The notes below the pieces were generated by a model. It had not been told where the DNA came from. It saw only the letters and a list, made by a program, of their open reading frames with translations, and ran no database searches. From positions 4,787,501 through 4,851,500 of the forward strand of contig JANJXV010000049.1 of the NCBI GenBank assembly GCA_024803745.1: 64,000 nt of DNA, in the 5' to 3' direction. The translations under genes and the position numbers were made by a program. This stretch comes from Megascapheus bottae (taxonomy: Eukaryota > Chordata > Mammalia > Rodentia > Geomyidae). Of the stretch, positions 33,901 to 44,996 are shown one piece after another; the stretch's first letter is position 1, and every line of letters begins with the position of its first letter.

Positions 33901-35139
33901 ATGTGTTAGGGTTATGGTTAGGGTTAGGCTTAGTGTTAGGGTTAGGGTAAGGGTAAGGGTTAGGGTTAGGTTTAGGGTTAGTTTTAGGGTTAGGGTTAGG
34001 GCTAGGGTTAGTGTTAGGGTTAGTGTTAGGTTTAGGGTTATGGTTAGGGTAAGGGTTAGGGTTAGGGTTTGATTTAGGGTTAGTGTAAAGGTAAGGGTTA
34101 GGATTAATGTTAGGGTTAGGGTTAGGGTTAGGGTTAGGGTTAGGATAAGTGTAAGTTACGGTTTGCGTTGGGGTTAGTGTAAGGGTTAGGGTTAAGGTTA
34201 GGATTAAGTTTAGGGTTTGGGTTAGGGTTAGGCTTAGGGTTAGGGAAATTGTTAGGGTTTGGGTGAGGGTTAAGTTTAGAGTTAGGGTTAGAGTTAGGGT
34301 TAGGGTAAAGGTTAGGGTTACGGTTAGTGTTAAGGTTAGGGTAAGGGTAAGGGTTAGAGTTACGGTTAGGGTTAGGTTAGGTTTAGGGTTAGGGTTAGGG
34401 TAAGGGTAAGGGTTATGGTTAGGGTTAGGGTTAGGGTTAAAGTTAGGGTTAGGGTTATGGTTAGGGTTAGGGTAAGTTTATGGCTTAGGGTTAGGGTTAG
34501 GATTAGGTTGAGAATACAGGTAAGGTTTAGGGTTAGGGTTAGGGTTAGGGTTAGCGTTAGGTTTAGGGTTAGGGTTAGGGTAAGGGAAAGGTTTAGGGTT
34601 AGGGTCAGGGTTAAGGTTAGTGTTAGGGTAAATGTTAGGGTTAGGATTGTGGTTAAGGTTAGGGTTATTGTTAGGGTTAGGGTAAGGGTAAGGTTTAGGG
34701 TTAGGGTTAGGGTTAAGGTTAGGGTTAGAGTTAGGCTAAGGGTTAGGGTTAGGGTTGGGGTAAGGGTTAGGGTTTGTGTTAGGGTTAGGGTTAGAGTTAG
34801 GGTTAGGGTTAGGGTAAGGGTTAGGGTTAGGGTTAGGGTTAGGGTAAGGTTTAGGGTTAGGGTTTAGGTTTAGGTTTAGGATAAGGATTAGGGTAGGGGT
34901 TAGGGTTAGGGTAAGGGTTAGGGTTAGGTTTAGGGTTAGGTAAAGGTTAGGGTTAGGGTTAGGGTTAGGGTTAGGGAAAGGGTAAGGGTTAGGGTTAGGG
35001 TTGGGTTTAGGGTAAGGATAATGGTTAGGTTAGGTTTAGGGTAAGGGTTAGGGTTAACGTTAGGGTTAGGTTAGAATTAAGGTTAGAGTTAGGGTTAGGG
35101 TAAGGGTAAGGGTTAGGTTTAGGGTTAGGGTAAGGGTAA
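33901..35139 (+). repeat. Degenerate array, no long-period copy recognised
   Basis: TAAGGG-type array. ATGTGTT at 33901; an irregular TAAGTTACGGTTTGCGTTGG near 34151; TTGAGAATACAGGTAAGG near 34508; GATAAGGATTAGGG at 34880, which reappears at 36433 and 36565. No gene-like sequence. Confidence 0.45.
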
Positions 35140-35800
35140 GGGTTAGGGTTAGTCTTAGGGTTAGGGTGAGCGTTAGGGTTAGGGGTTAGAGTTAATGTTA
35201 GGGTTAGGGTAAGGGTTAGGGTTAGGGTTGGGGTAAGGTTTCGGTTTAGGGTTAATGTAAGGCTAACTGTTAGTGTTAGTGTTAGGGTAAGGGTTAGGTT
35301 AGGGTTAGCTTTAGGGTAAGTCTAAGGGTTAAAGTTAGGATTAGGGTTGGGGTTAGGGTTAGGGGTTAGGGTTAGAGTTAGGGTAAGGGTAAGTGTTAGG
35401 TTTAGGGTTAAGTTTAGGATAAGGCTAAGGGTAAGGGTTAGGGTTATGGTTAGGGTTAAGGTTAGGGTTAGTGTTAGGGTTAGGGTTAGGGTTAGGGTAA
35501 GGGTAAGGGTTAGGGTTAGGGTTAAGGTTAGGGTTAGGGTTTGGGTTAGGCTAAGGGTTAGGGTTTGGTTTAGGGTAAGGGTTAGGGTTAGGGTTAGGGT
35601 TAGGGTTAGAGGTAGGGTTAGGGTTAGAGTAAGGGTAAGGGTTTGGGTTAGGGTTAGGGTTAGGGTAAGGGTAAGGGTTAGGGTTAGTGTTAGCTTAAGG
35701 ATTAGTGTTAGGGTTAGGGTTAGGTTTAGGGTTAGGGTAAGGGTAAGGGTTAGGGTTCGGGTTAGGTTTAGGGTTAGAATTAGGGTAAGGGTTAGGGTTA
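35140..35800 (+). repeat. Outlying copy of the 41-47 kb higher-order unit
   Basis: Matches 43210-43830 at a constant 8070-base spacing: TTAGCTTTAGGGTAAGTC (GCTTTAG at 35308 and 43378) and AAGTTTAGGATAAGGC (GATAAGG at 35418 and 43488). The shared order also includes GGTTAGAGTTAATG, GGCTAACTGTTAGTG, GGGTTTGGTTTAGGG and TTAGAGGTAGGG. Few differences were seen over about 500 bases, so this is a recent long-distance duplicate within the block. Confidence 0.85.
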
Positions 35801-37100
35801 GGGTTAGGTTTAGGGTTAGGGTAAGGGTAAGGGTTAGGGTTAGGGTAAGGGTTAGGGTTAGGGTAAAGGTTAGGGTTAGGGTTAGGGTTATGGTTAGGGT
35901 TAGTTTTAGGGTTAGGTAAGGGTAAGGTTTAGGGTTAGGATTAGGGTTAGCGTTAGTGTTAGAGTTGGTGTTAGGTTTAGAGGTAGGGTTAGGGTAAGGG
36001 TAAGGGTTAGGGTTAGGGTTAGGATTACGTTTAGGGTACAGGTAAGGTTTAGGGTTAGTTTTAGGGTTAGGATTAGTTTTAGGGTTAGGGTTAGAGTAAG
36101 GGCAGTGATTAGGGTTAGGGTTTGGGTTAGGGTTAAGGTTAGTGTTAGGGTAAGGGTTAGGGCTAGGGTTATGGTTAAGGTTCGGGTTAGAGTTAGGGTT
36201 AGGGTTAGGGTTAGGGTAAGGATAAGGGTTAGGTTTAGGGTTAGGATAAGGTTTAGGGTTAGGGGTTAGGTTTAGGGTTGGGGATAGGGTTAGGGTTAGG
36301 TTTAGGGATAGGCTAAGGGTTAGGGTTACGGTTAGGGTAAGGGTTAGGGTTTGGATTAGGGTTAGGGTTAGAGTTAGGGTGAGGGTTAGGGTAAGGGTAA
36401 GGGTTAGGGTTAGGGGTTAGTTTTAGGTTTAGGATAAGGATTAGGGTAGGGGTTAGGGTTAGGTAAGGGTTAGGGTTAGGATTAGGGTAAGGGTTAGGGT
36501 TTGGGTAAGGGTTATGGTTAGTGTTAGGGTAAGGGTTAGGGTTAAGGGTTAGCTTTAGGTTTAGGATAAGGATTAGGGTATGGGTTAGGGTTAGGCGTTA
36601 GCGTTAGGGTTAGGGTAAGGGTTATGGTTAGGGTTCGGGGTCAGGGTTAGTGTTAGGGTTAGGGTAAGTGTTATGGATAGGGTTAATGTTAGGGTAAGGC
36701 TAAGGGTTAGAGTTAGGGTTAGGCTTATCGTAAGTTTTAGGGTTAGGGTTAGGTTTAGCGTTAGGATTAAGGTTCGGGTTAGGGTTAGGGGTTAGGGTTA
36801 GTGTTAGCGTTAGGGTAAGGATTACGGTTAGTGATAGGGTAAGGTTTAGGGTTAGGATTAGGGTAAGGGTTAGGGTTAAGGTTAGTGTTAGGGTGAGGTT
36901 GAGGATTAGGGTTAGGGTTAGGGTAAGGGTTAGGGTAAAGGTTAGGGTTAGGGTTAGGGTTATGGTTAGGGTTAGTTTTAGGGTTAGGGTTAGGGTAAGG
37001 GTTAGGGTTAGGGTTAGGGTTAGCGTTAGTGTTAGAGTTCGTGTTACGTTTAGAGGTAGGGTTAGGGTAAGGGTAAGGGTTAGGGTTAGGGTTAGGGTTA
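35801..37100 (+). repeat. ~1.06-kb pair and GATAAGGATT triplet
   Basis: GTAAAGGTTAGGG followed by TTATGGTTAGGGTTAGTTTT occurs at 35873 and 36935 (1062). The downstream GCGTTAGTGTTAGAGTT and GTGTTA landmark is at about 35962 and 37034 (1072). In between, GGTTTAGGATAAGGATTAGG occurs at 36433 and 36565 (132 apart), with an older copy at 34880. Confidence 0.7.
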
Positions 37101-38375
37101 GGGTTAGGGTAAAGTTAAGAGTTAGGATTAATGTTAGGGTTAGGGTAAGGGTTAGGGTTAGGGTTAGGGTAAGGGTAAGGGTTAGGTTTAGGGCTAAGGT
37201 TAGGGTAAAGGTAAGGGTTGTTTTAGGGTAAAGTTTAGGGAAAGGTTAAGGGTTAGGGTTAGGGTTAGGTTTAGGGTTAAGGTTACGATTAGTGTTAGTG
37301 TTAGGGTTAGGGTTAGGGTAAGGGCAAGGGTTAGGGCTAGGAATAGGGTTAGGGTTAAAGTTAGGCTAAGGGTTACGGTTAGGTTTAGGGTTAGGTAAAG
37401 CTTAGGGTTACGGTTAGGGTTAGGGTAAGGGTACGGGTTAGAGTTAGGGTTAGGTTTAGGGTTAGATTTAGGGTAAGGGTAAGGGTTATGGTTATGTTTA
37501 GGGTTAGGGTTAAAGTTAGGGTTAGGGTTAGGGTTAGGGTTAGGGTTAGGCTAAGTTTAAGACTTATGGTTAGGGTTAGGGTTAGGGTTAGGTTTAGGGT
37601 ACGGGTAAGGTATAGGGTTAGGGTTAGGGAAAGGTTTAGGGTTATGGTTAGGGTTAGGGTTAGGGTTCGGTTTAGGGTTAGGTTTAAGGGTTGAGTTAGT
37701 TTAAGGTTAATGGTTAGGTTTAAGGTTAGGGTTAGCGCAAAAGTTTTGGGTTAGGGTTAGGGTTAGAGTTAGGGTTAGGTTTGAGGTTATGGTTAGGGTT
37801 AGGGTTAGGTTTAGGGTTAGGGTAAGGGTTAGGGTTAGGGTAAGGGTAAGGGTTAGGGTTAGGGTTAGGGTTAGGGGTTAGGGTTAGTGTTAAGGTTAGG
37901 TTTAGGGTTTGGGTAAGGTTAAGGTTTAGTGTTACGTTTAGGGCTAGGGGTTAGGGTTAAGTTTAGGGTTTGGGTAAGGGTTAGGGTTAGGTTTAGGGTA
38001 AGGGTAAGATTTAGGGTTAGGGTTAGGGTTAGGTTTGTGGTTATTGTTAAGGTAAGGGTTAGAGTTAGGATTAGGGTTAGGGTAAGGGTAAGGGTAAGGG
38101 TTAGGGTTACAGTTAGGTATAGGGTTAGGGTTAGGGTTAGTGTTAGGATTAGGGTTAGGGTTAAGGTTAGGGTGAGGGTTACGGTAAGGGTATGGGTTAG
38201 GGTTAGGGTTATTGTTAGTATTAGGTTAAGGTTAGGGTTAGGGTAAGGGTAAGGGTTAGGGTTAGGGTTAAGGTTGGGGTTATGGGTATGGTTAGGGTTA
38301 CGGTAAGGGTAATGGTTAAGGTTTGGGTTAGGGTTAGGTTTAAGGTTAGGGTTAGGGTAAGGGTAAGGCTTAGGG

Positions 38376-38983
38376 TTAGGTTTAGGGTTAGGTAAAGGTT
38401 AGGGTTACGGTTAGGGTTAGGGTAAGGGTAAGGGTTAGAGTTAGGGTTAGGTTTAGTGTTAGGGTTAGGCTAAGGGTTAGGGTTAGGGTAAGGATTAGGG
38501 TTTGGTTTAGGGTTAAGGTTAGAGTTAGGGTTAGGGTTAGGGTTAGGGTTAGGGTTAGGGTAAGGGTAAGGGTTAGGGTTAGGGTTAGGGTTAGGGTAAA
38601 GTTTAGGGTTACAGTTAGGGTTAGGGTAAGGGTAAGGTTTACAGTTAGGGTTAGGGTTAGGGCAAGGGTAAGGTTTTGGGTTAGGTTTAGATTAGGGTTA
38701 GGGTTAGGGTAAGGGTAAGGGTTAGGGTTAGCTTTATGGTTGGGGTTAGGGTAATGATTAGGGTTAGGGTTAGGTTAAGGGTTAGGGTTAGGGTTAGGGT
38801 TAGGGTTTTCATTAAGGTTAGGGTTAGGGTTAGGGTAATGGTAAGGGTTAGGGTTAGGGTTAGGGTTAGGGTAAAGTTTAGGGTTACAGTTAGGGTTAGG
38901 GTTAGGGTAAGGGTAAGGTTTACAGTTAGGGTTAGGGTTAGTTTAGGTTTAGGGTTAGGGTTAGGGTAAGGGGAAGGGTTATG
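38376..38983 (+). repeat. 754-bp tandem duplication, copy 1
   Basis: Read base by base from 38391 to about 38983 I found no difference from 39145-39737; spacing stays 754 throughout (GTAAAGG 38392 and 39146; TTATGG near 38981 and 39735). Diagnostic deviations inside include GTTTTCATTAAGG and GCTTTATGGTTGGGG. Within each copy a GGGTAAAGTTTAGGG segment followed by TTACAG occurs twice, 275 bases apart (38596 and 38871). The absence of differences implies a very recent duplication, homogenisation, or an assembly duplication. Confidence 0.9.
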
Positions 38984-39078
38984 GGTTAGGGTTAGGGTTA
39001 GGGTTAGGGTTAGGGTTAGGGTTAGGGTTAAGGTTAGGGTTAGGGTTAGGGTTAGGGTTAGGGTTAGGGTTAGGGTTA
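38983..39078 (+). repeat. Most canonical TTAGGG tract in the window
   Basis: Eight uninterrupted TTAGGG units (38983-39030), one TTAAGG variant, then seven more (39037-39078). This is the longest near-perfect run I found and it starts exactly where the identity between the two 754-bp copies ends, so it sits at the duplication junction. It could be a later canonical insertion or local hexamer expansion. Confidence 0.85.
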
Positions 39079-39129
39079 GGTTTAGGGTTTGGGTTAGGGT
39101 TAGAGTTAGGGCAAGGGTAAGGGTTAGGG

Positions 39130-39737
39130 TTAGGTTTAGGGTTAGGTAAAGGTTAGGGTTACGGTTAGGGTTAGGGTAAGGGTAAGGGTTAGAGTTAGGG
39201 TTAGGTTTAGTGTTAGGGTTAGGCTAAGGGTTAGGGTTAGGGTAAGGATTAGGGTTTGGTTTAGGGTTAAGGTTAGAGTTAGGGTTAGGGTTAGGGTTAG
39301 GGTTAGGGTTAGGGTAAGGGTAAGGGTTAGGGTTAGGGTTAGGGTTAGGGTAAAGTTTAGGGTTACAGTTAGGGTTAGGGTAAGGGTAAGGTTTACAGTT
39401 AGGGTTAGGGTTAGGGCAAGGGTAAGGTTTTGGGTTAGGTTTAGATTAGGGTTAGGGTTAGGGTAAGGGTAAGGGTTAGGGTTAGCTTTATGGTTGGGGT
39501 TAGGGTAATGATTAGGGTTAGGGTTAGGTTAAGGGTTAGGGTTAGGGTTAGGGTTAGGGTTTTCATTAAGGTTAGGGTTAGGGTTAGGGTAATGGTAAGG
39601 GTTAGGGTTAGGGTTAGGGTTAGGGTAAAGTTTAGGGTTACAGTTAGGGTTAGGGTTAGGGTAAGGGTAAGGTTTACAGTTAGGGTTAGGGTTAGTTTAG
39701 GTTTAGGGTTAGGGTTAGGGTAAGGGGAAGGGTTATG
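39130..39737 (+). repeat. 754-bp tandem duplication, copy 2
   Basis: Identical by eye to 38376-38983. After it the sequence runs into GGATTACTGTTAGGG, which is the continuation found in the right copy of the large segmental duplication, so this copy sits in the ancestral context and copy 1 plus the canonical tract is the addition, or equally one round of unequal exchange placed both. Confidence 0.88.
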
Positions 39738-39856
39738 GTTAGGGTTAGGATTACTGTTAGGGTACATGTAAGGTTTAGGGTTAGGGTTAGGGATAGGGTT
39801 AGGTTTAGGGTTAGGGTTAGGGTAAGCATAAGGTTTAGGGTTAGGGTTATGGTTAG

Positions 39857-40165
39857 GGTTAAGGTTAGGGTTAGGGTAAGGGTTAGGGTTAGGGTAAGGG
39901 CAAGGGTAAGGTTTTGGGTTAGGTTTAGATTAGGGTTAGGGTTAGGGTAAGGGTTAGGGTTAGGGTTAGCTTTATGGTTGGGGTTAGGGTAATGATTAGG
40001 GTTAGGGTTAGGGTTATGGTAAGTGTTAGGGTTAGGGTTAGGTTTAGGGTTAGGTTTAGGGTTAGGGTTAGGGTAAGGGTAAGGGTTAGGATCAGGTTTA
40101 AATGTATGGTTAGGGTTAGGGTAAAGGTAAGAGTTAGGGTTAGGGTGAGGGTTAGGGGTTAGCGT
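39857..40165 (+). repeat. Third, shortened copy of the 754-bp unit core
   Basis: GCAAGGGTAAGGTTTTGGG (39900, 484 after 39416) leads into GCTTTATGGTTGGGG and GGGTAATGATTAGGG as in the two full copies, then jumps to TTATGGTAAGTG. The right copy of the large duplication (55180-55430) keeps the TTTTCATTAAGG portion here, so about 132 bases were deleted in this copy. Confidence 0.75.
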
Positions 40166-40799
40166 TAGGGTTAGGGTTGGGTTTATGGTTAGGGTAAGGG
40201 TTAGGGTTAGGTTTAGGGTAAGAGTAAGGTTTAGGATTAGGGTTAGTGTTAGGTTTGGTGTTAGGGTTAGGGTAAGAGTAAGGGTTAGTGTTAGGGATAG
40301 GGTTGGGTTTATGGTTAGTGTAAGGGTAAGGTTTAGGGGGAGGGTTAGGGTTAGGGGTTAGGGTTAGGGTTAGGGTAAGGGTTAGGTTTAGGGTTAGGGT
40401 TAGGGTTAGGGATAGGTTTCGGTTTAGGGTTAGGGTTAGGATTAGGGCTAGGTTTAGGGTTAGGTTAAGGGTTAGGGTTAGGTTTAGGGTTAGGGTAAGT
40501 GTAAGGGTTAGGGTTAGGGTTAGGGATAGGGTAGGGTTAGGGTTAGGGTTAGGGTTAGGGTGAGCATTAGGGTTAGGGATAATGTTAGGCGTTAGGGTTA
40601 GGGTTAGGCTTAGGGTAAGGTTAGAGTTAGGGTTAGGGTAAGGCTGAGGGTTAGGGTTAGGGAAAGACTAAGGTTTAGAGTTAGTGTTAGGCTTAGGGTA
40701 AGGGTTAGGGTTAGTGTAAGGGTTAGGGTGAGCGTTAGGGTTAGGGTTAGGATTAGGGGTTAGGGTTAATATTAGGGTTAGGGTAAGGGTTATGGTTAA

Positions 40800-42060
40800 G
40801 CTTATGGTAAGGGTTAGGGTTAGGGTTAGGGTAAGGCTAACTGTTAGAATTATGGTTAGGTTAAGGGTTAGGGTTAGGGGTTAAGGTTAGGGTTAGGTTT
40901 AGGGGACGGGTTAGGTTTAGGGTTAAGTTTAGGATAAGGGTAAGGGTTAGGGTTAGTGTTAGGGTTAGGGTTATGTTTAGGGTTAGTGTTAGGGTTAGGG
41001 GTAGGGTTAGGGTAAGGGTAAGGGTTAGGGTTAGGGTTAGGGTTAGGTTTAAGGTTAGGGTTAAGGTTAGGGTTTGGCTAAGTGTTAGGGTTAGGTTTAT
41101 TGTAAGGGTTAGGGTTAGGGTTAGGGTTAGGCTTAGAGGTAGGGTTAGGGTTAGGGTAAGGGTAAGGGTTAGGGGTGAGGGTTAGGGTTAGGGTTAGGGT
41201 AAGGGTTAGGGTTAGGGTTATGGTTAGGGTAAGCGTTAGTTTTAGGGTTAGGGTTGGGCTTAAGGTTAGGGTTAGGGTTAGGGTAAGGGCAAGGGTTATG
41301 GTTAGGATTAGGGTTAGGTTTAAGGTTAGATTTAGGGTAAGGGTAAGGGTTAGGGTTAGGGTTAGGGTTAGCCTAAAGGTTAGAGTTAAGGTTAGGGTTA
41401 GGGTTAGGGTAAGGGTAAGCGTAAGGGTTAGGGTTAGGTTTATGGTTAGGGTTTGGGTTAGGGTTAGGTTTAGGGTTAGGGTTAGGGTTAGATTTAGGGT
41501 TAGTGTTAAGTTAAGGGTATGGGTTAGGGTTAGGCTTAGGTTCAGGGTTAGGGTTAGGGTTAGGGTTAGGGTAAGGTAAGGGTTAGGGTTAAGTTTAGAG
41601 TGAGGGTTAGGTTTAGGGTTAGGGTAAGGATTAGGGTTAGGGTAAGGGTTAGGGTTAGCATTAGGGTTAGGGTTAGGTTAAGGATTGTGGTTAGGGTTAG
41701 GGTTAGCGTTTGCGTTAGGATAATGGTAAGGGTAAGGTTTAGGGTTTGGGTTAGGGGTAGGGAAAGGGTAAGGGTTAGGGTTAGATTTAGGGTTAGCATT
41801 AAGGTTAGGGTTAGGGTTAGGGTAAGGGTAAGGATTAGGGTTAGGTTTAGGGTTAGTGTAAGGGTAAGGGTTAGGGTTCGGGTTCGGGTTTGGTTCAGGT
41901 TTAGGGTAAGGGTAAGGGTTAGGTTTAGGATTAGTGTAAGGGTTAGGGTAAGGATTAGGGTTAGCTTTAGGGTTAGGGTAAGGGTTAGGTTTAGGGTTAG
42001 TGTAAGGGTTAGGGTAAGGATTAGGGTTAGCTTTAGGGTTAGGGTTAGAGTTAGGGTTAG
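40800..42060 (+). repeat. ~1.2-1.36 kb higher-order array, unit 1
   Basis: Defined by the landmark GGTTAAGTTTAGGATAAGG: GATAAGG at 40933, 42151, 43488, 44770 and 46126, spacings 1218, 1337, 1282 and 1356. The same landmark marks the outlying copies at 35418 and 56344. This unit is the most diverged and overlaps the right part of the large segmental duplication. A 66-base repeat (GGATTAGGGTTAGCTTTAGG at 41953 and 42019) lies at its right end. Confidence 0.75.
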
Positions 42061-43200
42061 GGTTAGTTTTAGGTTTAGGTTTGAGATTAGGGTTATGGTT
42101 AGGGTAAGGGTAAGGGTCTGGGTTAGGGTTAGGGGTTAGGGTTAAGTTTAGGATAAGGCTAAGGGTAAGGGTTAGGGTTAGGGTTAGGGTTAAGGTTAGG
42201 GTTAGTGTTAGGGTTAGGGTTAGGGTTAGGGTAAGGGTAAGGGTTAGGTTTAGGGTTAAGGTTAGGGTTAGGGTTAGGGTTAGGCTAAGGGTTAGGGTTT
42301 GGTTTAGGGTAAGGGTTAGGGTTAGGGTTAGGGTTAGTTTTAGGGTTAGGGTAATGGTAAGGGTAAGGTTTAGGGTTAGGATTAGGGTTAGGGGTTAGCT
42401 TTAGGGTTAGGGTTAGGGTTAGGGTAAGGGTTAGGGTTAGGTTTAGGGTAAGCGTAAGGTTTTGGGTTAGGGGTAGGGTTAGGTTTGGGGCTAGGGTTAG
42501 GGTAAGAGTGAGGGTTAGGTTTAAGTTTAGGGTTAGCTTTAGGGTTAGGGTAAGGGTTAGGTTTAGGGTTAGTGTAAGGGTTAGGGTAAGGATTAGGGTT
42601 AGCGTTAGGGTTAGGGTTAGGGTTAGGGTTAGTTTTAGGTTTAGGTTTAAGATTAGAGTTATGGTTAGGGTAAGGGTAAGGGTCTGGGTTAGGGTTAGGG
42701 GTTAGGGTTAGGGTTAGGGTTAGTTTTAGGGTTAGGGTAAGGGTAAGGTTTAGGGTTAGGTTTAGGGTTAGGGGTTAGCTTTAGGGTTAGGGTTAGGGTT
42801 AGGGTAAGGGTTAGGGTTAGGTTTAGGGTAAGCGTAAGTTTTAGGGTTAGGGGTAGGGTTAGGTTTGGGGCTAGGGTTAGGGTAAGAGTACGGGTTAGAG
42901 TTAGGGTCAGGGTTAGGGTAAGAGTGAGGGTTAGGTTTAAGTTTAGGGTTAGGTTTGGGGTTAGGGTTAGGGTAAGTGTAAGTGTTAGGGTTAGGGTTAG
43001 GTTTTGGTTTAGGATTAGGGTTAGGGTTAGGGTTAGGGTAAGGTTAAGGTTTAGGGTTAAGTTTAGGGTTAGGGTTAAGTTACAGTTAGGGTAAGGATTA
43101 GGGTTAGGGTAAGGGTTAAGGTTAGGTTTAGGGTTAGGGTTAGGTTAATGGTTAGGTTTAGGGTAAGGGTTAGTGTTATGGTTACGGTAAGGCTAAGAGT
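42061..43200 (+). repeat. ~1.2-1.36 kb higher-order array, unit 2 with nested duplications
   Basis: Landmark at 42151. Two nested local duplications overlap: GGGTCTGGGTTAGGG, preceded by a TTAAGAT/TTGAGAT-type segment, at 42116 and 42682 (566 apart); and GGGGTTAGCTTTAGGG leading to GGTTTGGGGCTAGGG with GCTTT at 42398 and 42778 (380 apart). The GGATTAGGGTTAGC segment of the preceding 66-base repeat also returns at 42591. Confidence 0.78.
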
Positions 43201-44390
43201 TAGAGTTAGGGTTAGGCTTAGGGTAAGGGTTAGGGTTAGTGTTAGGGTTAGGGTGAGCGTTAGGGTTAGGGGTTAGAGTTAATGTTAGGGTTAGGGTAAG
43301 GGTTAGGGTTAGGGTAAGGGTTCGGGTTAGGGTTAACGTAAGGCTAACTGTTAGTGTTAGTGTTAGGGTTAGGGTTAGCTTTAGGGTAAGTCTAAGGGTT
43401 AAAGTTAGGGTTAGGGTTGGGGTTAGGGTTAGGGGTTAGGGTTAGGGTTAGGGTAAGGGTAAGTGTTAGGTTTAGGGTTAAGTTTAGGATAAGGCTAAGG
43501 GTAAGGGTTAGGGTTAGGGTTAGGGTTAAGGTTAGGGTTAGTGTTAGGGTAGGGTTAGGGTTAGGGTAAGGGTAAGGGTTAGGGTTAGGGTTAAGGTTAG
43601 GGTTAGGGTTAGGGTTAGGCTAAGGGTTAGGGTTTGGTTTAGGGTAAGGGTTAGGGTTAGGGTTAGGGTTAGGGTTAGGGTTAGAGGTAGGGTTAGGGTT
43701 AGAGTAAGGGTAAGGGTTTGGGTTAGGGTTAGGGTAAGGGTTAGGGTTAGGGGTTAGGGTTAGTGTTAGGGTTAGGTTTAGGGTTAGGGTAAGGGTTAGG
43801 GTTAGGGTTAGGGTAAGGTTTAGGGTTAGCGTTAGTGTTAAGGTTAGATTTAGGTTTCGGGTTAGGGTAAGGGTATGGGTTAGGGTTAGGGTTAGGTTCA
43901 GGGTTAGGGTTAGGTTTAGGGTAAGGGTTAGGGTTGGGGTTAGGGTAAGGGTTAGGGTTAGGGTTAGGGTAAGGCTTAGGGTTAGAGTTAGGGTTAGGGT
44001 TAGGGTTAGGGTTAGGTTTGGGGTTAGGGTTAGGGTAAAAGTAAGGGTTAGGGTTAGGGTTAGGTTTAGGGTAACAGTCAGGATTAGGTTTAAGTTTAGG
44101 GTTAGATTTGGGGTTAGGGTAGGGTTAGGGTTAGGGTTAGGTTTAGGGTTAGGGTAAGGTTAAGGTTTAGGGTTAAGTTTAGGGTTAGGGTTAGGTTACA
44201 GTTAGGGTAAGGATTAGGGTTAGGGTAAGGGTTAAGGTTAGGGTTAGGGTTAGGTTACAGTTAGGGTAAGGATTAGGGTTAGGGTAAGGGTTAAGGTTAG
44301 GGTTGGGGTTAGGGTTAGGTTAAGGGTTAGGTTTAGGGTAAGGGTTAGTGTTATGGTTAGGGTAAGGCTAAGGGTTAGAGTTAGGGTTAG
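43201..44390 (+). repeat. ~1.2-1.36 kb higher-order array, unit 3
   Basis: Landmark at 43488. The first ~600 bases are the near-identical partner of 35140-35800. A GGTTACAGTTAGGGTAAGG segment occurs near 44203 and again about 60 bases later, with a further relative at about 43080. Confidence 0.8.
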
Positions 44391-44961
44391 GCTTAGGGTA
44401 AGGGTTAGGGTTAGTGTTAGGGTTAGGGTGTGCGTTAGGGTTAGGGTTAGGGTTAGGGGTTAGAGTTAATGTTAGGGTTAGGGTAAGGGTTAGGGTTAGG
44501 GTTAGGTTTAGGGTTAGGGTAGGGTTAGGGTTAGGGTTAGAGTTAATGTTAGGGTTAGGGTAAGGGTTAGGGTTAGGGTTAGAGTAATGGTTAGGGTTAG
44601 GGTTAATATAAGGCTAACTGTTAATTTTAGTGTTAGGCTAAGGGTTAGGGTTAGGGTTAGCTTTAGGGTAAATCTAAGGGTTAAAGGTAGGGTTAGGGTT
44701 GGGTTTAGGGTTAGGGGTTAGGGTTAGGGTTAGGGTAAGGGTAAGTGTTAGGTTTAGGGTTAAGTTTAGGATAAGGGTAAGGTTAAGGGTTAGGGTTAGG
44801 GTTAGGGTTAGGATTAGCGTTAGGGTAAGTGTAAGGGTTAGGGTTAGGGTTGGGTTAAGGTTAGGGTTAGGGTTAGGGTTAGTCTAAGGGTTAGGTTTGT
44901 TTTAGGGTAAGGGTTAGGGTTAGGGTTAGAGGTAGGGTTAGGGTTAGAGTAAGGTTAAGGG

Positions 44962-44996
<35 letters not shown>

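Larger units (their letters stand above)
37330..41565 (+). repeat. Large segmental duplication, left copy (~4.2 kb)
   Basis: Matches 53640-57110. Landmarks: GGTAAAGCTTAGGG (GTAAAGCTT at 37395 and 53709, spacing 16314), AGCGCAAAAG (37735 and 54049, 16314), GTGGTTATTGTTAAGG (38037 and 54345, 16308), TTACTGTTAGGGTACATG (39751 and 55043, 15292), and GGTTCAGGG near the right end (41541 and 57077, 15536). Spacing is constant over the first 0.4 kb and then changes at a few places. This copy has an additional ~600-bp segment repeated 754 bases apart and a 275-base internal repeat, and lacks about 132 bases near 40.0 kb and 84 bases near 41.2 kb that the right copy has. Confidence 0.88.

Noticed and set aside
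38800..38820. TTTTCATTAAGG as a regulatory or AT-rich protein-binding site
   Set aside because: A single short misfit that is copied with its flanks in the 754-spaced duplicates and at 55.3 kb; nothing around it suggests a promoter.
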